This document shows, in pieces, positions 9,209 through 16,793 of a stretch of DNA of 30,103 nucleotides. The position numbers and the translations under genes are program-made. The notes under the pieces were generated by a model. The model was not told where the DNA came from and did not search any database. It saw nothing but the letters and a program-made list of their open reading frames with translations. The DNA comes from CAXTTV01 sp964247295. GTDB taxonomy: Bacteria; Chloroflexota; Ktedonobacteria; Ktedonobacterales; Ktedonobacteraceae. Position 1 is the first letter of the stretch. Each line of letters opens with the position of its first letter. Location: positions 1 through 30,103 of the forward strand of contig CAXTTV010000038.1 of NCBI GenBank assembly GCA_964247295.1, in the 5' to 3' direction.

Positions 9209-10222
9209 TTATAAATTTTTTAAGTTAAATGAATGACGGTATGCCTGAGGGGAGATGTACACGAAATGTTGAAAATGAATACGCAGCATAGCCGCCGAGG
9301 AGAAACCGCAAAGAGAAGCAATACGCTCGATCGAATAATCAGTTGTTTCTAGGAGACGCTGAGCTTGCATAATTCGTTGTTGCAATACCCAACGATGGGG
9401 TGTCGTACCCGTGATTTCTCGGAAGCGTCGGGCAAAATTACGCTGGCTCATTTGCATTTCGCTTGCTAATCTTTTAATGGGAAGTTCCTCTTGTAAATGT
9501 GCGTTTATCCACTGTAAGATCTCACTAAAAGCAGATTGTTCTAATAAATCTGAAAATGATGACTGAATGTATTGAGCCTGACCACCCTCACGTAAGGGTG
9601 GTACTACCATACGACGTGCAACTGAGGAGGCAATTTCCGCTCCATAATCTTTTCTAACAATATGAAGAGCAAGGTCTATAGATGCTGCTGTCCCGGCTGA
9701 GGTAAGAATCTGCCCACCGTCAATATAGAGTACATAAGGATCTACCTGAATAAGAGGGTATTGCCGGGCCAGGTGTGATGACCAAAGCCAGTGGGTCGCT
9801 GCTCGTCTTCCATTGAGCAATCCGGCTGCTGCCAGAACAAAGGCACCAGTACAAAAACTGACTATGCGAGTCCCTCGCTGGTAAGCTTCGCGCAGTGCTT
9901 CAAGCAACTGGCTTGGAATGATTACATTACCTGGTGTAGTACTGGGAACAATGATAGTGTCAGCCTGAGCCATCTGTGTCAGGTTGTAAGGAGTAAAGAT
10001 GCTGAAGCCTGATCGCGTTGGAATGGGTCGGGATTCTACAGCACAGACAAACATTTGATACCACTGTACCCCGAGTTCAGGGCGGTCAAGGCCAAAGACC
10101 TCAGTGGCTACAGCGAGCTCAAAAGGATTCACTAGATCGTAAATAGGGATAGCGACGGTATGCATGGCAGTAATGTAGCATAGGTTGTCTTCTTTGCCAA
10201 TGGTCCAATCCTTTCTGCTCAT
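9209..10222 (-). CDS. GlxA-type AraC-family transcriptional regulator (DJ-1/PfpI-like domain plus HTH)
   Basis: 337 residues from the ATG at 10222; the domain itself begins at Met20 (MHTVAIPIYDLVNPFELA, ATG at 10165), which is an equally plausible start since neither has a clear ribosome site. Residues 20-190 form a class-I amidotransferase/DJ-1-like fold with Cys124 at the nucleophile elbow (IVSFCTGAFVLAAAGLL) and the ATHW and DGGQILTSAGTAASIDLALH segments typical of GlxA regulators. Residues about 240-337 are the AraC DNA-binding domain with two helix-turn-helices (IKRLASEMQMSQRNFARRF and IERIASLCGFSSAAMLRIHF). It is transcribed away from the cupin gene across 83 bases and probably controls it. 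Base composition is AT-richer than in the flanking genes. The effector is unknown. Confidence 0.93.
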   Translation of the reverse strand: MSRKDWTIGKEDNLCYITAMHTVAIPIYDLVNPFELAVATEVFGLDRPELGVQWYQMFVCAVESRPIPTRSGFSIFTPYNLTQMAQADTIIVPSTTPGNVIIPSQLLEALREAYQRGTRIVSFCTGAFVLAAAGLLNGRRAATHWLWSSHLARQYPLIQVDPYVLYIDGGQILTSAGTAASIDLALHIVRKDYGAEIASSVARRMVVPPLREGGQAQYIQSSFSDLLEQSAFSEILQWINAHLQEELPIKRLASEMQMSQRNFARRFREITGTTPHRWVLQQRIMQAQRLLETTDYSIERIASLCGFSSAAMLRIHFQHFVYISPQAYRHSFNLKNL

Positions 10223-10260
10223 ATAGAATGAAAGTACGCCGTCAACAAGACTAAAGAGAA

Positions 10261-10276
10261 ACCTATGAATCTAGGT
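10261..10276. promoter_or_regulatory. Inverted repeat in the AraC/cupin divergent promoter region
   Basis: ACCTA at 10261-10265 and TAGGT at 10272-10276 face each other across 6 bases in the 83-base gap between the divergent regulator and cupin genes. Its place just upstream of the cupin ribosome site suggests an operator, perhaps for the AraC-type regulator. The repeat is short and could be chance. Confidence 0.3.
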
Positions 10277-10305
10277 GGTTCTATGAACAGAGATGGAGAT
10301 GATGT

Positions 10306-10665
10306 ATGGAGAAAGTTTGTCTTAACGATAAGTTTCAATTGTTTGAGCAATATTGGACACCAAAAATTGTTGGAGAACTAAACGATTCATATGTGCTGCT
10401 TGCTAAATTGAAGGGTGAGTTGTTTTGGCACCAGCATGAAGCTGAGGATGAACTATTTCTCGTGATCAAGGGTAAATTGCTCTTGAAATTGCGTGATCGG
10501 GATATTTTATTGGAAGAAGGCGAGTTTTTTATTGTTCCTAAAGGGGTTGAACATCTCCCAATAGCAGAAGATGAAGTTCATGTATTGCTGCTGGAACCAA
10601 AGTCTACGAAACATACAGGGAATGTAGTCAACGAGCGAACAGTGACAGCATACGAACAGATCTGA
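10306..10665 (+). CDS. Small single-domain cupin protein
   Basis: 119 residues; ATG with GGAG at 10295-10298. The cupin-2 metal-binding signature is present: His42 and His44 in WHQHEAEDELF, a glutamate at 46 or 48, the turn glycine near 56 (VIKGKL) and the second-motif His83 in VPKGVEHLP. Length and layout fit stand-alone cupins that bind a divalent metal and act as small dioxygenases, isomerases or sugar-binding regulators; the substrate cannot be read from sequence. It is divergent from the GlxA-type regulator and 123 bases upstream of the RidA-family gene on the same strand, so these three probably form one functional module. Codons are AT-rich (26 G/C in 10441-10500). Confidence 0.88.
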   Translation: MEKVCLNDKFQLFEQYWTPKIVGELNDSYVLLAKLKGELFWHQHEAEDELFLVIKGKLLLKLRDRDILLEEGEFFIVPKGVEHLPIAEDEVHVLLLEPKSTKHTGNVVNERTVTAYEQI

Positions 10666-10788
10666 GTGTTATAGTCATAAGAATATTAGAACTGTACACT
10701 CTTAGCTTATTGATTTTGTTACAGACGCGTAGAAGAAGGTTGTGAGAAACAACTTGAAAGATTTCCAGCCGAGTAGAAAGGGAAAATA

Positions 10789-11199
10789 GTGGCAACTGAT
10801 CCAACCAACAGACGCTTTGTTAATCCATCCACTTTGGCAACCCCGCCGGGCTATACCCATGTTGTTGAGATCATACGAGGGAGAACAGTTTTTATTGCCG
10901 GCCAGGTTGCCCTCGACCGAGAGGGTCAGGTCGTAGGCCTACAGGATTATTGGGCGCAAACACAACAGGTCTTTGAAAATCTCAAGGCAGCACTTGTGGC
11001 AGTTGAAATGGACTTTACAAATGTAATCAAGCTAAATATCTACATTTTAGATATTTCCCAACTTCCAATTCTGCGCGAGGTCCGTGATCGCTATGTGAAC
11101 ACTATCAACCCACCTGCAAGCACATTGATTGAGGTCCGACGATTAGCTCGTGCAGAGTTTTTGCTTGAGATCGAAGCAGTTGCTCACATGCCAGAGTAG
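10789..11199 (+). CDS. RidA/YjgF/UK114-family protein lacking the catalytic arginine
   Basis: 136 residues; GTG start preceded by AAAGGG about 6 bases upstream. The Rid fold is clear: FIAGQVALDREGQVVG (36-50), the QTQQVFENLKAALVAV helix (58-72) and the C-terminal strand FLLEIEAVAHMPE. In deaminating RidA proteins an arginine follows PA in the PAR-S/A motif and grips the carboxylate of the enamine/imine substrate. Here the motif reads PPASTLIEVRRL with Ser111 at that place, as in the Rid4-Rid7 type groups. Imine deaminase activity of the classic kind is therefore doubtful. The neighbouring cupin and GlxA-type regulator suggest a role in a small catabolic module for a nitrogen-containing compound, which is inference. 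Confidence 0.9.
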   Translation: MATDPTNRRFVNPSTLATPPGYTHVVEIIRGRTVFIAGQVALDREGQVVGLQDYWAQTQQVFENLKAALVAVEMDFTNVIKLNIYILDISQLPILREVRDRYVNTINPPASTLIEVRRLARAEFLLEIEAVAHMPE

Positions 11200-11361
11200 A
11201 GGAAGACCTATTTTTGCCTTGCCCAGCCTCATAAGTTGTATCAATTTGATCTTTGATGATTTGAGGATATCTAAAGAGGTAAGGGAATGCTTTGCGGCTT
11301 TTGCCTGTTTATATATACAGGTGAATAAACAAAAACTTTTTGTAAAGGCTCATCCTTAGAT

Positions 11362-11391
11362 TTGACCCCGGACTTTTTGCCGGGCTACAAT
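11362..11391 (+). promoter_or_regulatory. SigA-type promoter of the thiolase gene
   Basis: TTGACC at 11362-11367 and TACAAT at 11386-11391 are separated by 18 bases, a good match to the vegetative consensus. It would give a transcript start near 11398 and a leader of about 78 bases. It sits in the 276-base gap after the RidA gene and separates the thiolase transcript from the upstream AT-rich block. Confidence 0.7.
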
Positions 11392-11475
11392 AGGGATTGT
11401 ATTTTTCGTTTTTCGATTCGCTATTTTTCCCTTACGATGCTGTGAGGAACATTCGAGCCCATAGGAGATCCAGGC

Positions 11476-12657
11476 ATGACTGAGCGTACCCCCGTGATTG
11501 TTGGCGCGGCCCGAACCCCGACCGGGAAGTTTTTAGGCTCCCTTTCAAGTTTTACTGCTCCCCAACTGGGCGCGATTGCCATAAAAGAGGCTGTGAAAAG
11601 ATCTGGGATTGATCCCAATCTGATTGAAGAAGTGATTATGGGGAATGTGGTGAGCGCGGGCGTCGGACAGGCCCCCGCCCGTCAGGCCTTGATCAAGGCC
11701 GGCCTCTCGGTGGATATTCCCGCGCTAACAATTAATAAGGTCTGTGGTTCTGGTCTGAAAGCGGTAATGCTGGCCGCTCAGGCGATTAAAGCGGGGGACT
11801 CCCAGGCGTTTGTGGCCGGCGGGATGGAGAGCATGAGCAACGCCCCTTATCTGCTACCAAATGCCCGCACTGGTTATCGCATGGGCAATGGTGAGATTGT
11901 GGATAGCGTAGTTAACGATGGCCTCTGGTGCGCCTTTGAGAATATTCACATGGGCAATGAGGCCGAGATTATCGCTGAGAAGTTCTGCGTGACCCGCGAT
12001 AGTCAGGATGAGTTCTCGTTTCAAAGCCATCAGAAGGCTCTGGTCGCGACCCAATCGGGTAGGTTTAAAGATGAGATCGTGCCGGTCGAGGTTCGCCAGA
12101 AAAAGAATATAGTGCTGGTCGAGACCGACGAGCCGATCCGCGCCGATACTACAATCGAGGCCCTTGGTAAGTTGAAGCCAGCTTTCCTTGAGGGTGGGAC
12201 GGTGACCGCTGGTAATGCCCCCGGCCTGAGTGATGGGGCCTCCGCGACGGTTGTGGTGGATGCCGAACTGGCCCAGACACGGGATCTGCCCGTGCTGGCG
12301 AAGATCGTCGGCTACGCTTCGGCGGCGATCGAGCCCAAATATATCTTCGCGGCCCCGACTCGCGCGGTTAATCGCTTGATGGAGCGCACCGGTTTGAAGA
12401 TCGGCGATTTCGATCTGATCGAGGTGAATGAAGCCTTTGCTTCTCAGGCCCTCTCCAATGGGAAAGAGTTAGGGTGGGATTGGTCGCGGGTAAACGTTAA
12501 CGGCGGCGCGATCGCCCTGGGGCACCCAATTGGTTCCAGCGGCTCTCGCGTGCTGACAACGCTGATCTATGAGCTGCGTCGGCGTGGTGGTGGTCGTGGT
12601 CTGGCGACGCTCTGCCTAGGTGGCGGGGGCGCTGTCGCGATGGCCGTCGAGATCTAA
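11476..12657 (+). CDS. Acetyl-CoA C-acetyltransferase (thiolase)
   Basis: 393 residues, the normal length for a biosynthetic/degradative thiolase; ATG with AGGAG at 11463-11467. The acylated cysteine is Cys90 in NKVCGSGLKAV. His350 in GHPIGSSG and Cys380 in CLGGGGAVA complete the catalytic set, matching Cys89/His348/Cys378 of the Zoogloea enzyme. ESMSNAPYLLP and EVNEAFASQAL are also family motifs. It condenses two acetyl-CoA to acetoacetyl-CoA, or runs in reverse, in the cytoplasm. Transcribed alone: own promoter upstream and a strong hairpin immediately downstream. GC-rich (41 G/C in 12241-12300), in sharp contrast to the preceding block. Which acyl chain length it prefers cannot be told here. 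Confidence 0.95.
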   Translation: MTERTPVIVGAARTPTGKFLGSLSSFTAPQLGAIAIKEAVKRSGIDPNLIEEVIMGNVVSAGVGQAPARQALIKAGLSVDIPALTINKVCGSGLKAVMLAAQAIKAGDSQAFVAGGMESMSNAPYLLPNARTGYRMGNGEIVDSVVNDGLWCAFENIHMGNEAEIIAEKFCVTRDSQDEFSFQSHQKALVATQSGRFKDEIVPVEVRQKKNIVLVETDEPIRADTTIEALGKLKPAFLEGGTVTAGNAPGLSDGASATVVVDAELAQTRDLPVLAKIVGYASAAIEPKYIFAAPTRAVNRLMERTGLKIGDFDLIEVNEAFASQALSNGKELGWDWSRVNVNGGAIALGHPIGSSGSRVLTTLIYELRRRGGGRGLATLCLGGGGAVAMAVEI

Positions 12658-12681
12658 AACGTTTCTGCCATCTCACACTGT

Positions 12682-12716
12682 AGAAAAAGGAAAGACGGTT
12701 CGTCTTTCCTTTTTCT
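12682..12716 (+). terminator. Intrinsic terminator after the thiolase gene
   Basis: A perfect 16-bp stem (12682-12697 with 12701-12716) with a three-base GTT loop. The right arm itself contains CCTTTTTCT, giving a T-run on the plus strand, and the mirrored A-run means it could act in both directions. It begins 25 bases after the thiolase stop. Confidence 0.88.
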
Positions 12717-12875
12717 ATGTTTCTGCTTTTACGCTTTCTCGTCAATTAATACATTAATTTACATATTTATATCTATAGAATCAATTGTTTGGTGCCATTT
12801 TTATAATTGAATTAAAGTTAATAGTGTATTTGATAATTCAAAGCATTTCTGATTTAGATACTGTTTTATGTCTAA

Positions 12876-12904
12876 GCTTGCATGCAAGCATACGGATATA
12901 CAAT
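12876..12904 (+). promoter_or_regulatory. Perfect 14-base palindrome overlapping a candidate promoter of the glycan operon
   Basis: GCTTGCATGCAAGC (12876-12889) is a perfect palindrome, typical of a dimer-binding operator. A -10-like TACAAT follows at 12899-12904, and the palindrome occupies the place where the -35 box should be, so a bound protein would block or replace -35 contact. The rest of 12717-12983 is very AT-rich and holds no gene. Confidence 0.5.
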
Positions 12905-12983
12905 GGAAGCGATCGAAATTTCATCTATACAAAATAATAACTGAAAATGCTGTAGACCCTGGGATTTGTGGAGGATGGTGTGT

Positions 12984-13949
12984 ATGCGTTGCTTAATTAC
13001 AGGTGTTGCGGGCTTTATTGGTTCTCATCTAGCGGATCGGTTGCTGGCTGAAGGACATGAAGTCTGGGGTATTGATAATTTTACAGATGATTATGCGCGA
13101 CAGTTAAAAGAACACAATCTGGAGTCCGCTCGGACATATCAACGCTTCCGTATGATCGAGGAGGATCTACTGGAAACGGATATTGAGAGGTTGACCGATG
13201 GTATGGAGTGGATCTTTCATCTGGCGGGGCAGACCAACCAGGGGTCACATCGGGGACAAGATTTTGCCCGGTCGATTGATTGCAATCTACGGGTGACCCA
13301 GCATCTGCTGAACGCGGTGGAGCACTCAAGCTCTTTGCGACGCTTTATCTATGCCTCATCTTCATCGGTTTATGGAGATACTCCGGTTTTGCCGGTCTTC
13401 GAGTCGATGCCTCTGCACCCGCTTTCTTTAGACGGGATTACCAAGATGGCGGCTGAGCGGCTCTGCGCCCTCTATCATCACAATTTTGGCCTCCCGACGG
13501 TCTCGCTCCGTTACTTTACTGTCTATGGGCCACGTCAGCGTCCGGATATGGCCTTCGCGCGCTTCTGTGAGGCGCTTCAGCAGCACCAGCCAATCCATAT
13601 CTACAGCGATGGGCAGCAGCGACGCGACTTTACCTATATCTCAGATGCGATCGATGCAACCCTGCTGGCGGCGAATCGCGAGGGCGCGATCGGTGAGAGT
13701 CTCAATATTGCTGGCGGGTCCTGCTTTACCTTAAATTGCGCGGTACGCCTGTTGCAGGAGATCAGTGGTGTTCCCGTGGCGGTAACTTTTGAGGATCGGC
13801 GGCCCGGTGATGTGCGCAATACCTATGCGGATACCGAGAAGGCGGAGCGGCTCTTAAAGTTTTATCCCCGAGTCTCGCTCTATGAGGGGCTGGCAAATGA
13901 GTTTTCTCTTTACTCTTCTTATAGTCATGAGAAGACAAGTGTTGCTTAA
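12984..13949 (+). CDS. NAD-dependent sugar-nucleotide epimerase/dehydratase (extended SDR) with altered active-site Tyr
   Basis: 321 residues from the ATG at 12984, chosen for GGAGG at 12970-12974 and because the Rossmann start MRCLITGVAGFIGSHLA follows at once; earlier in-frame starts at 12966 (TTG) and 12975 exist. GxxGxxG binds NAD(P) at 7-13; Asp31 in GIDNF selects NAD; FHLAGQ and FIYASSSSVYG carry the active-site serines (about 126-128). RYFTVYGPRQRPDMAF is the substrate-loop motif of UDP-galactose/glucuronate epimerase-like enzymes. The catalytic YxxxK is unusual: Lys154 is present but the tyrosine position holds Asp150 (SLDGITK). First gene of a four-gene run, 47 bases ahead of the membrane-fusion protein gene; it likely supplies, or regulates supply of, an activated sugar for the glycan pathway. 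Confidence 0.9.
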   Translation: MRCLITGVAGFIGSHLADRLLAEGHEVWGIDNFTDDYARQLKEHNLESARTYQRFRMIEEDLLETDIERLTDGMEWIFHLAGQTNQGSHRGQDFARSIDCNLRVTQHLLNAVEHSSSLRRFIYASSSSVYGDTPVLPVFESMPLHPLSLDGITKMAAERLCALYHHNFGLPTVSLRYFTVYGPRQRPDMAFARFCEALQQHQPIHIYSDGQQRRDFTYISDAIDATLLAANREGAIGESLNIAGGSCFTLNCAVRLLQEISGVPVAVTFEDRRPGDVRNTYADTEKAERLLKFYPRVSLYEGLANEFSLYSSYSHEKTSVA

Positions 13950-13996
13950 AATTCATTGTTCTGGTCGGGTGGTTGTGAGGATAAAGCGAGGTCGCT

Positions 13997-15391
13997 ATGC
14001 AAAAAAACTTCTCTCAATTTCGTGCACGTAGATTTTTTGGGCAGAGCGAGCCGGGTTCTGGTTCTGATTTTGATCAGGGGCAGGTGATGCCAGTGCTCAC
14101 GTTAGAGGACCCGGTAATCAATCAGCATGGGAAACAACTCGTTTCTTCGCTGCTGGATGTTCAGGAACAAAGGATGCGCATTGATCCTGAAACGCCTCCA
14201 CCCATGATGGATGATGCGCGGCCAGCGATGTTGCCACCGTTGCAAGCGACGGCGAACCTGCCGATGCTTCGACCACAATCGTTACCAGCCGTGACGGATC
14301 TAATGGTGGACCAGAAAGGTTCTAAGCCAACAAAGACCCGCCCCTCAAAGAGGGGGAGAAGACAGAGGGCGGTCGTGATTAGTTGGGTGCTCGTGATCGC
14401 GCTTTTGATCGCGGCGGTGACAGGTGTAGTCTGGCAGCTTATGCACAACAGTCCTCCTGATGTCACGCTTTATCAGGTAGGGGGACAAAGCAGTGCTCCC
14501 TATATTGGGGGTAGCGGGACCGTCCAGGCGAAGCAGCAGTTAGATTTATCGTATCCTTCGACTGAGCGTGCATTAGAAGTGCTGGTAAGGCCCGGTGACT
14601 CTGTGAAGGCTAATCAGCAGTTGATTAAGTTAGACCCTGCTTTGTTGAGCGATCAGATTCGTCAGGCCTTGAATGATCAAAATTCTGCCCAGTCTGATCT
14701 CCAGAACGCGACCGCTAATGGTACAAGCTACCAGATCTATCGGGCGCAGCAGGCCTACGATGCCGCGCATCAGCGATATCAGGATCTCCTATCAGCGGAC
14801 TCCTCCTCAACGCTGCGGGAAGGGGTGTTGATCGCGCCCTTTGACGGGGTGGTGACGGCTGTAAATATCAATTCGGGTTCGCCAATAGCACCAGATACAA
14901 CCTTGCTGACACTCCAGGATGAGTCCAGTATGCTTGTACGCGTACGGATACCCCTGGTAGATCTGGGTCAGGTGAAGATGGATCAGGTTGCTCAGGTAAC
15001 CCCGGCTGAGCAAACGGATCAGGTGTTGACCGGGCATGTGCGGGCGATTATTCCTCAAGTTGATCCCCAGACCCAGACGTTTGAGGTGCGGGTGGAGGTA
15101 CCCAATCCCAATCGACAATTGTTACCGGGTATGAGTGCTTTTGTTCGCCTGCTGGGAACGAACCGGGCTTTCTCGGTTCCCCGGCTGGCAGTGCTGAACC
15201 CGGATCGGGAGTCGCAAGTGTTTGTTGTGCGGGACCAGCGGGTCTTTTTACGTCAGGTACATATCGTTGGGCGTACAGTTGATACCTTGTTCATCGATAG
15301 TGGTCTTAACTGGGGCGACGCAATTGTGCTGGTTGGATTGGATAGGCTTCAGGATGGTCAAAAGATTCATATTACACATGTCGAGTCCTGA
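13997..15391 (+). CDS. Membrane-fusion (HlyD/MacA-like) protein with long cytoplasmic N-terminus
   Basis: 464 residues. Residues 1-120 are polar, proline-rich and without a signal peptide; a basic stretch (KPTKTRPSKRGRRQR, 110-124) precedes one membrane span at about 125-146. The outside part has the standard order: biotinyl-lipoyl half (SGTVQAKQQLDLSYPSTERALEVLV..GDSVKANQQLIKLD), a short coiled-coil hairpin (about 215-265), the second lipoyl half (GVLIAPFDGVVTAVNINSGSPIAP), and beta-barrel and membrane-proximal domains (LPGMSAFVRLLG, FSVPRLAVL). Such adaptors normally work with an ABC or RND pump, but no pump gene is in the window. Here it is 34 bases ahead of a membrane/TPR gene and a glycosyltransferase, so it may serve export or assembly of a surface polymer. 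It could also be a structural adaptor without transport. Confidence 0.88.
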   Translation: MQKNFSQFRARRFFGQSEPGSGSDFDQGQVMPVLTLEDPVINQHGKQLVSSLLDVQEQRMRIDPETPPPMMDDARPAMLPPLQATANLPMLRPQSLPAVTDLMVDQKGSKPTKTRPSKRGRRQRAVVISWVLVIALLIAAVTGVVWQLMHNSPPDVTLYQVGGQSSAPYIGGSGTVQAKQQLDLSYPSTERALEVLVRPGDSVKANQQLIKLDPALLSDQIRQALNDQNSAQSDLQNATANGTSYQIYRAQQAYDAAHQRYQDLLSADSSSTLREGVLIAPFDGVVTAVNINSGSPIAPDTTLLTLQDESSMLVRVRIPLVDLGQVKMDQVAQVTPAEQTDQVLTGHVRAIIPQVDPQTQTFEVRVEVPNPNRQLLPGMSAFVRLLGTNRAFSVPRLAVLNPDRESQVFVVRDQRVFLRQVHIVGRTVDTLFIDSGLNWGDAIVLVGLDRLQDGQKIHITHVES

Positions 15392-15425
15392 TCGTTGGGG
15401 CTTGGCTTGAAAGGAAGATAGTGTC

Positions 15426-16766
15426 GTGCGGGCCATAAAAAAGCTCTGGTTGAGACGCCTCGCGCCCTCCTATCAATCTCTCCAGGCGGTAATGCTACTG
15501 GCTGCTGGCCTGATGTTGTTGCTTGCCAGTTTCCTACCCTGGTTGCGTGACTCGTGGGGAAGCGACCTGACTGCATGGCAGATCCCGCTGGATCTGGGCT
15601 GGCAGATCCACACTTCCTTTCTTAACTACGGGGTGTTGAGCGTAGGGTGTGCGTTGTATATGAGTTTAATCTCGCTTGCCCACTGGTTTCCATTTCGGGG
15701 CAAGAGATATTTTGTTGGTAGACAGGGATTAGCCGGGGGCCTTTGCCTGCTGGTGATTGGCCTGTTCTGCCTGCAACTGCTATGTTGCGATTTCACGCTA
15801 CTCTCTCGTCTAACCGGGCATATGCGTCAGGTTCTTTTATTAGAACAGCATTTTGGCTATAGCGTGGGGCCAATGCGGCTGCCCTTAGATCCTCTGGAGA
15901 TGGATTTGGTGACCTGGCAACAACGGCTGGCCCTGCTGCTAGATCTGGTTTCGGTGGGGCCTTTCTTTCCAGCCCTGGGTGGTCTTTTTCTATTGGCAAG
16001 CAAAGATTATAATCTTCTAGCCGAACACCGACCATACAATTGGAGGATAGCACTGCCGCTATTGCTCTGTCTGGTATTTATTTGTGGGCGGGGGCCGCTG
16101 GGACTGGGATGTCAGGGACTGGCGCAAGGGTTAATAGCAATAGGCAACTATAATGAAGCTTTGCGAGTGGACAATCTGGCGCTGGCCGTCAATCCCGGAC
16201 TGGATCTGAGCCAGGCCTTCCATCGAGATCGAGGGCAGGCCTGGTATTATCTGCATCCAGATCAGCCCACGGTAGAGAGTCGTGAATACCTGGCGTGGAT
16301 CTATGAGCAGAAAGGCATCTATCAGGATGCATATCAGGGTCTCCAGAATCTAGGAAATAGCACTAAGCTGCCAACATGGGCTGTTCAGAGCCGCTCCAAC
16401 CTTCTGATGCACTATGCTGATAGCGCAGCAACGGACTTGCTTCAAGGCAGATCAATAGATAGTTCGTCAATGTTCTGGTTACAGATGCTGGTGAAGCAAG
16501 ATCCTCAAAATCTCTATGGTAATTATATGTTGGGTCGTGTTCAGTATGCGGTACACAACTATGATGGAGCGAGGCAGCATCTAACAAAGGTTATCCAATT
16601 AACGTCCGATGCCGACGTGCAGTCGTCGGCTTATACCTATATCGCATTGATTGAGACGCAGCAGGGACATTATCAAAACTCTAGAGTCCTGCTGGCAAAA
16701 GCCGTCTCGCTAGATCGTCATTACTATAACAATACCGCGCGTGAGGCGCTATCCGGGCTTCGGTAG
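15426..16766 (+). CDS. Polytopic membrane protein with C-terminal TPR-like domain, function unknown
   Basis: 446 residues; GTG start with AAGGAAG at 15411-15417. Membrane spans can be placed at about 17-38, 65-87, 97-120, 178-198 and 208-224. The last about 220 residues are helical with TPR-like pairs: GLIAIGNYNEALRVDNLALAV, EYLAWIYEQKGIYQDAYQGL, YGNYMLGRVQYAVHNYDGARQHLTKVI and SAYTYIALIETQQGHYQNSRVLLAKAV. No catalytic motif is seen. Proteins of this build often organise polysaccharide assembly or act like the TPR partners of Wzy/O-antigen-ligase systems. That reading rests on the neighbouring membrane-fusion protein (34 bases upstream) and GT-C glycosyltransferase (27 bases downstream), which are surely in the same operon. 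Confidence 0.75.
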   Translation: MRAIKKLWLRRLAPSYQSLQAVMLLAAGLMLLLASFLPWLRDSWGSDLTAWQIPLDLGWQIHTSFLNYGVLSVGCALYMSLISLAHWFPFRGKRYFVGRQGLAGGLCLLVIGLFCLQLLCCDFTLLSRLTGHMRQVLLLEQHFGYSVGPMRLPLDPLEMDLVTWQQRLALLLDLVSVGPFFPALGGLFLLASKDYNLLAEHRPYNWRIALPLLLCLVFICGRGPLGLGCQGLAQGLIAIGNYNEALRVDNLALAVNPGLDLSQAFHRDRGQAWYYLHPDQPTVESREYLAWIYEQKGIYQDAYQGLQNLGNSTKLPTWAVQSRSNLLMHYADSAATDLLQGRSIDSSSMFWLQMLVKQDPQNLYGNYMLGRVQYAVHNYDGARQHLTKVIQLTSDADVQSSAYTYIALIETQQGHYQNSRVLLAKAVSLDRHYYNNTAREALSGLR

Positions 16767-16793
16767 ACCGAGGCATGGCGGAGTGAGAAGAAG

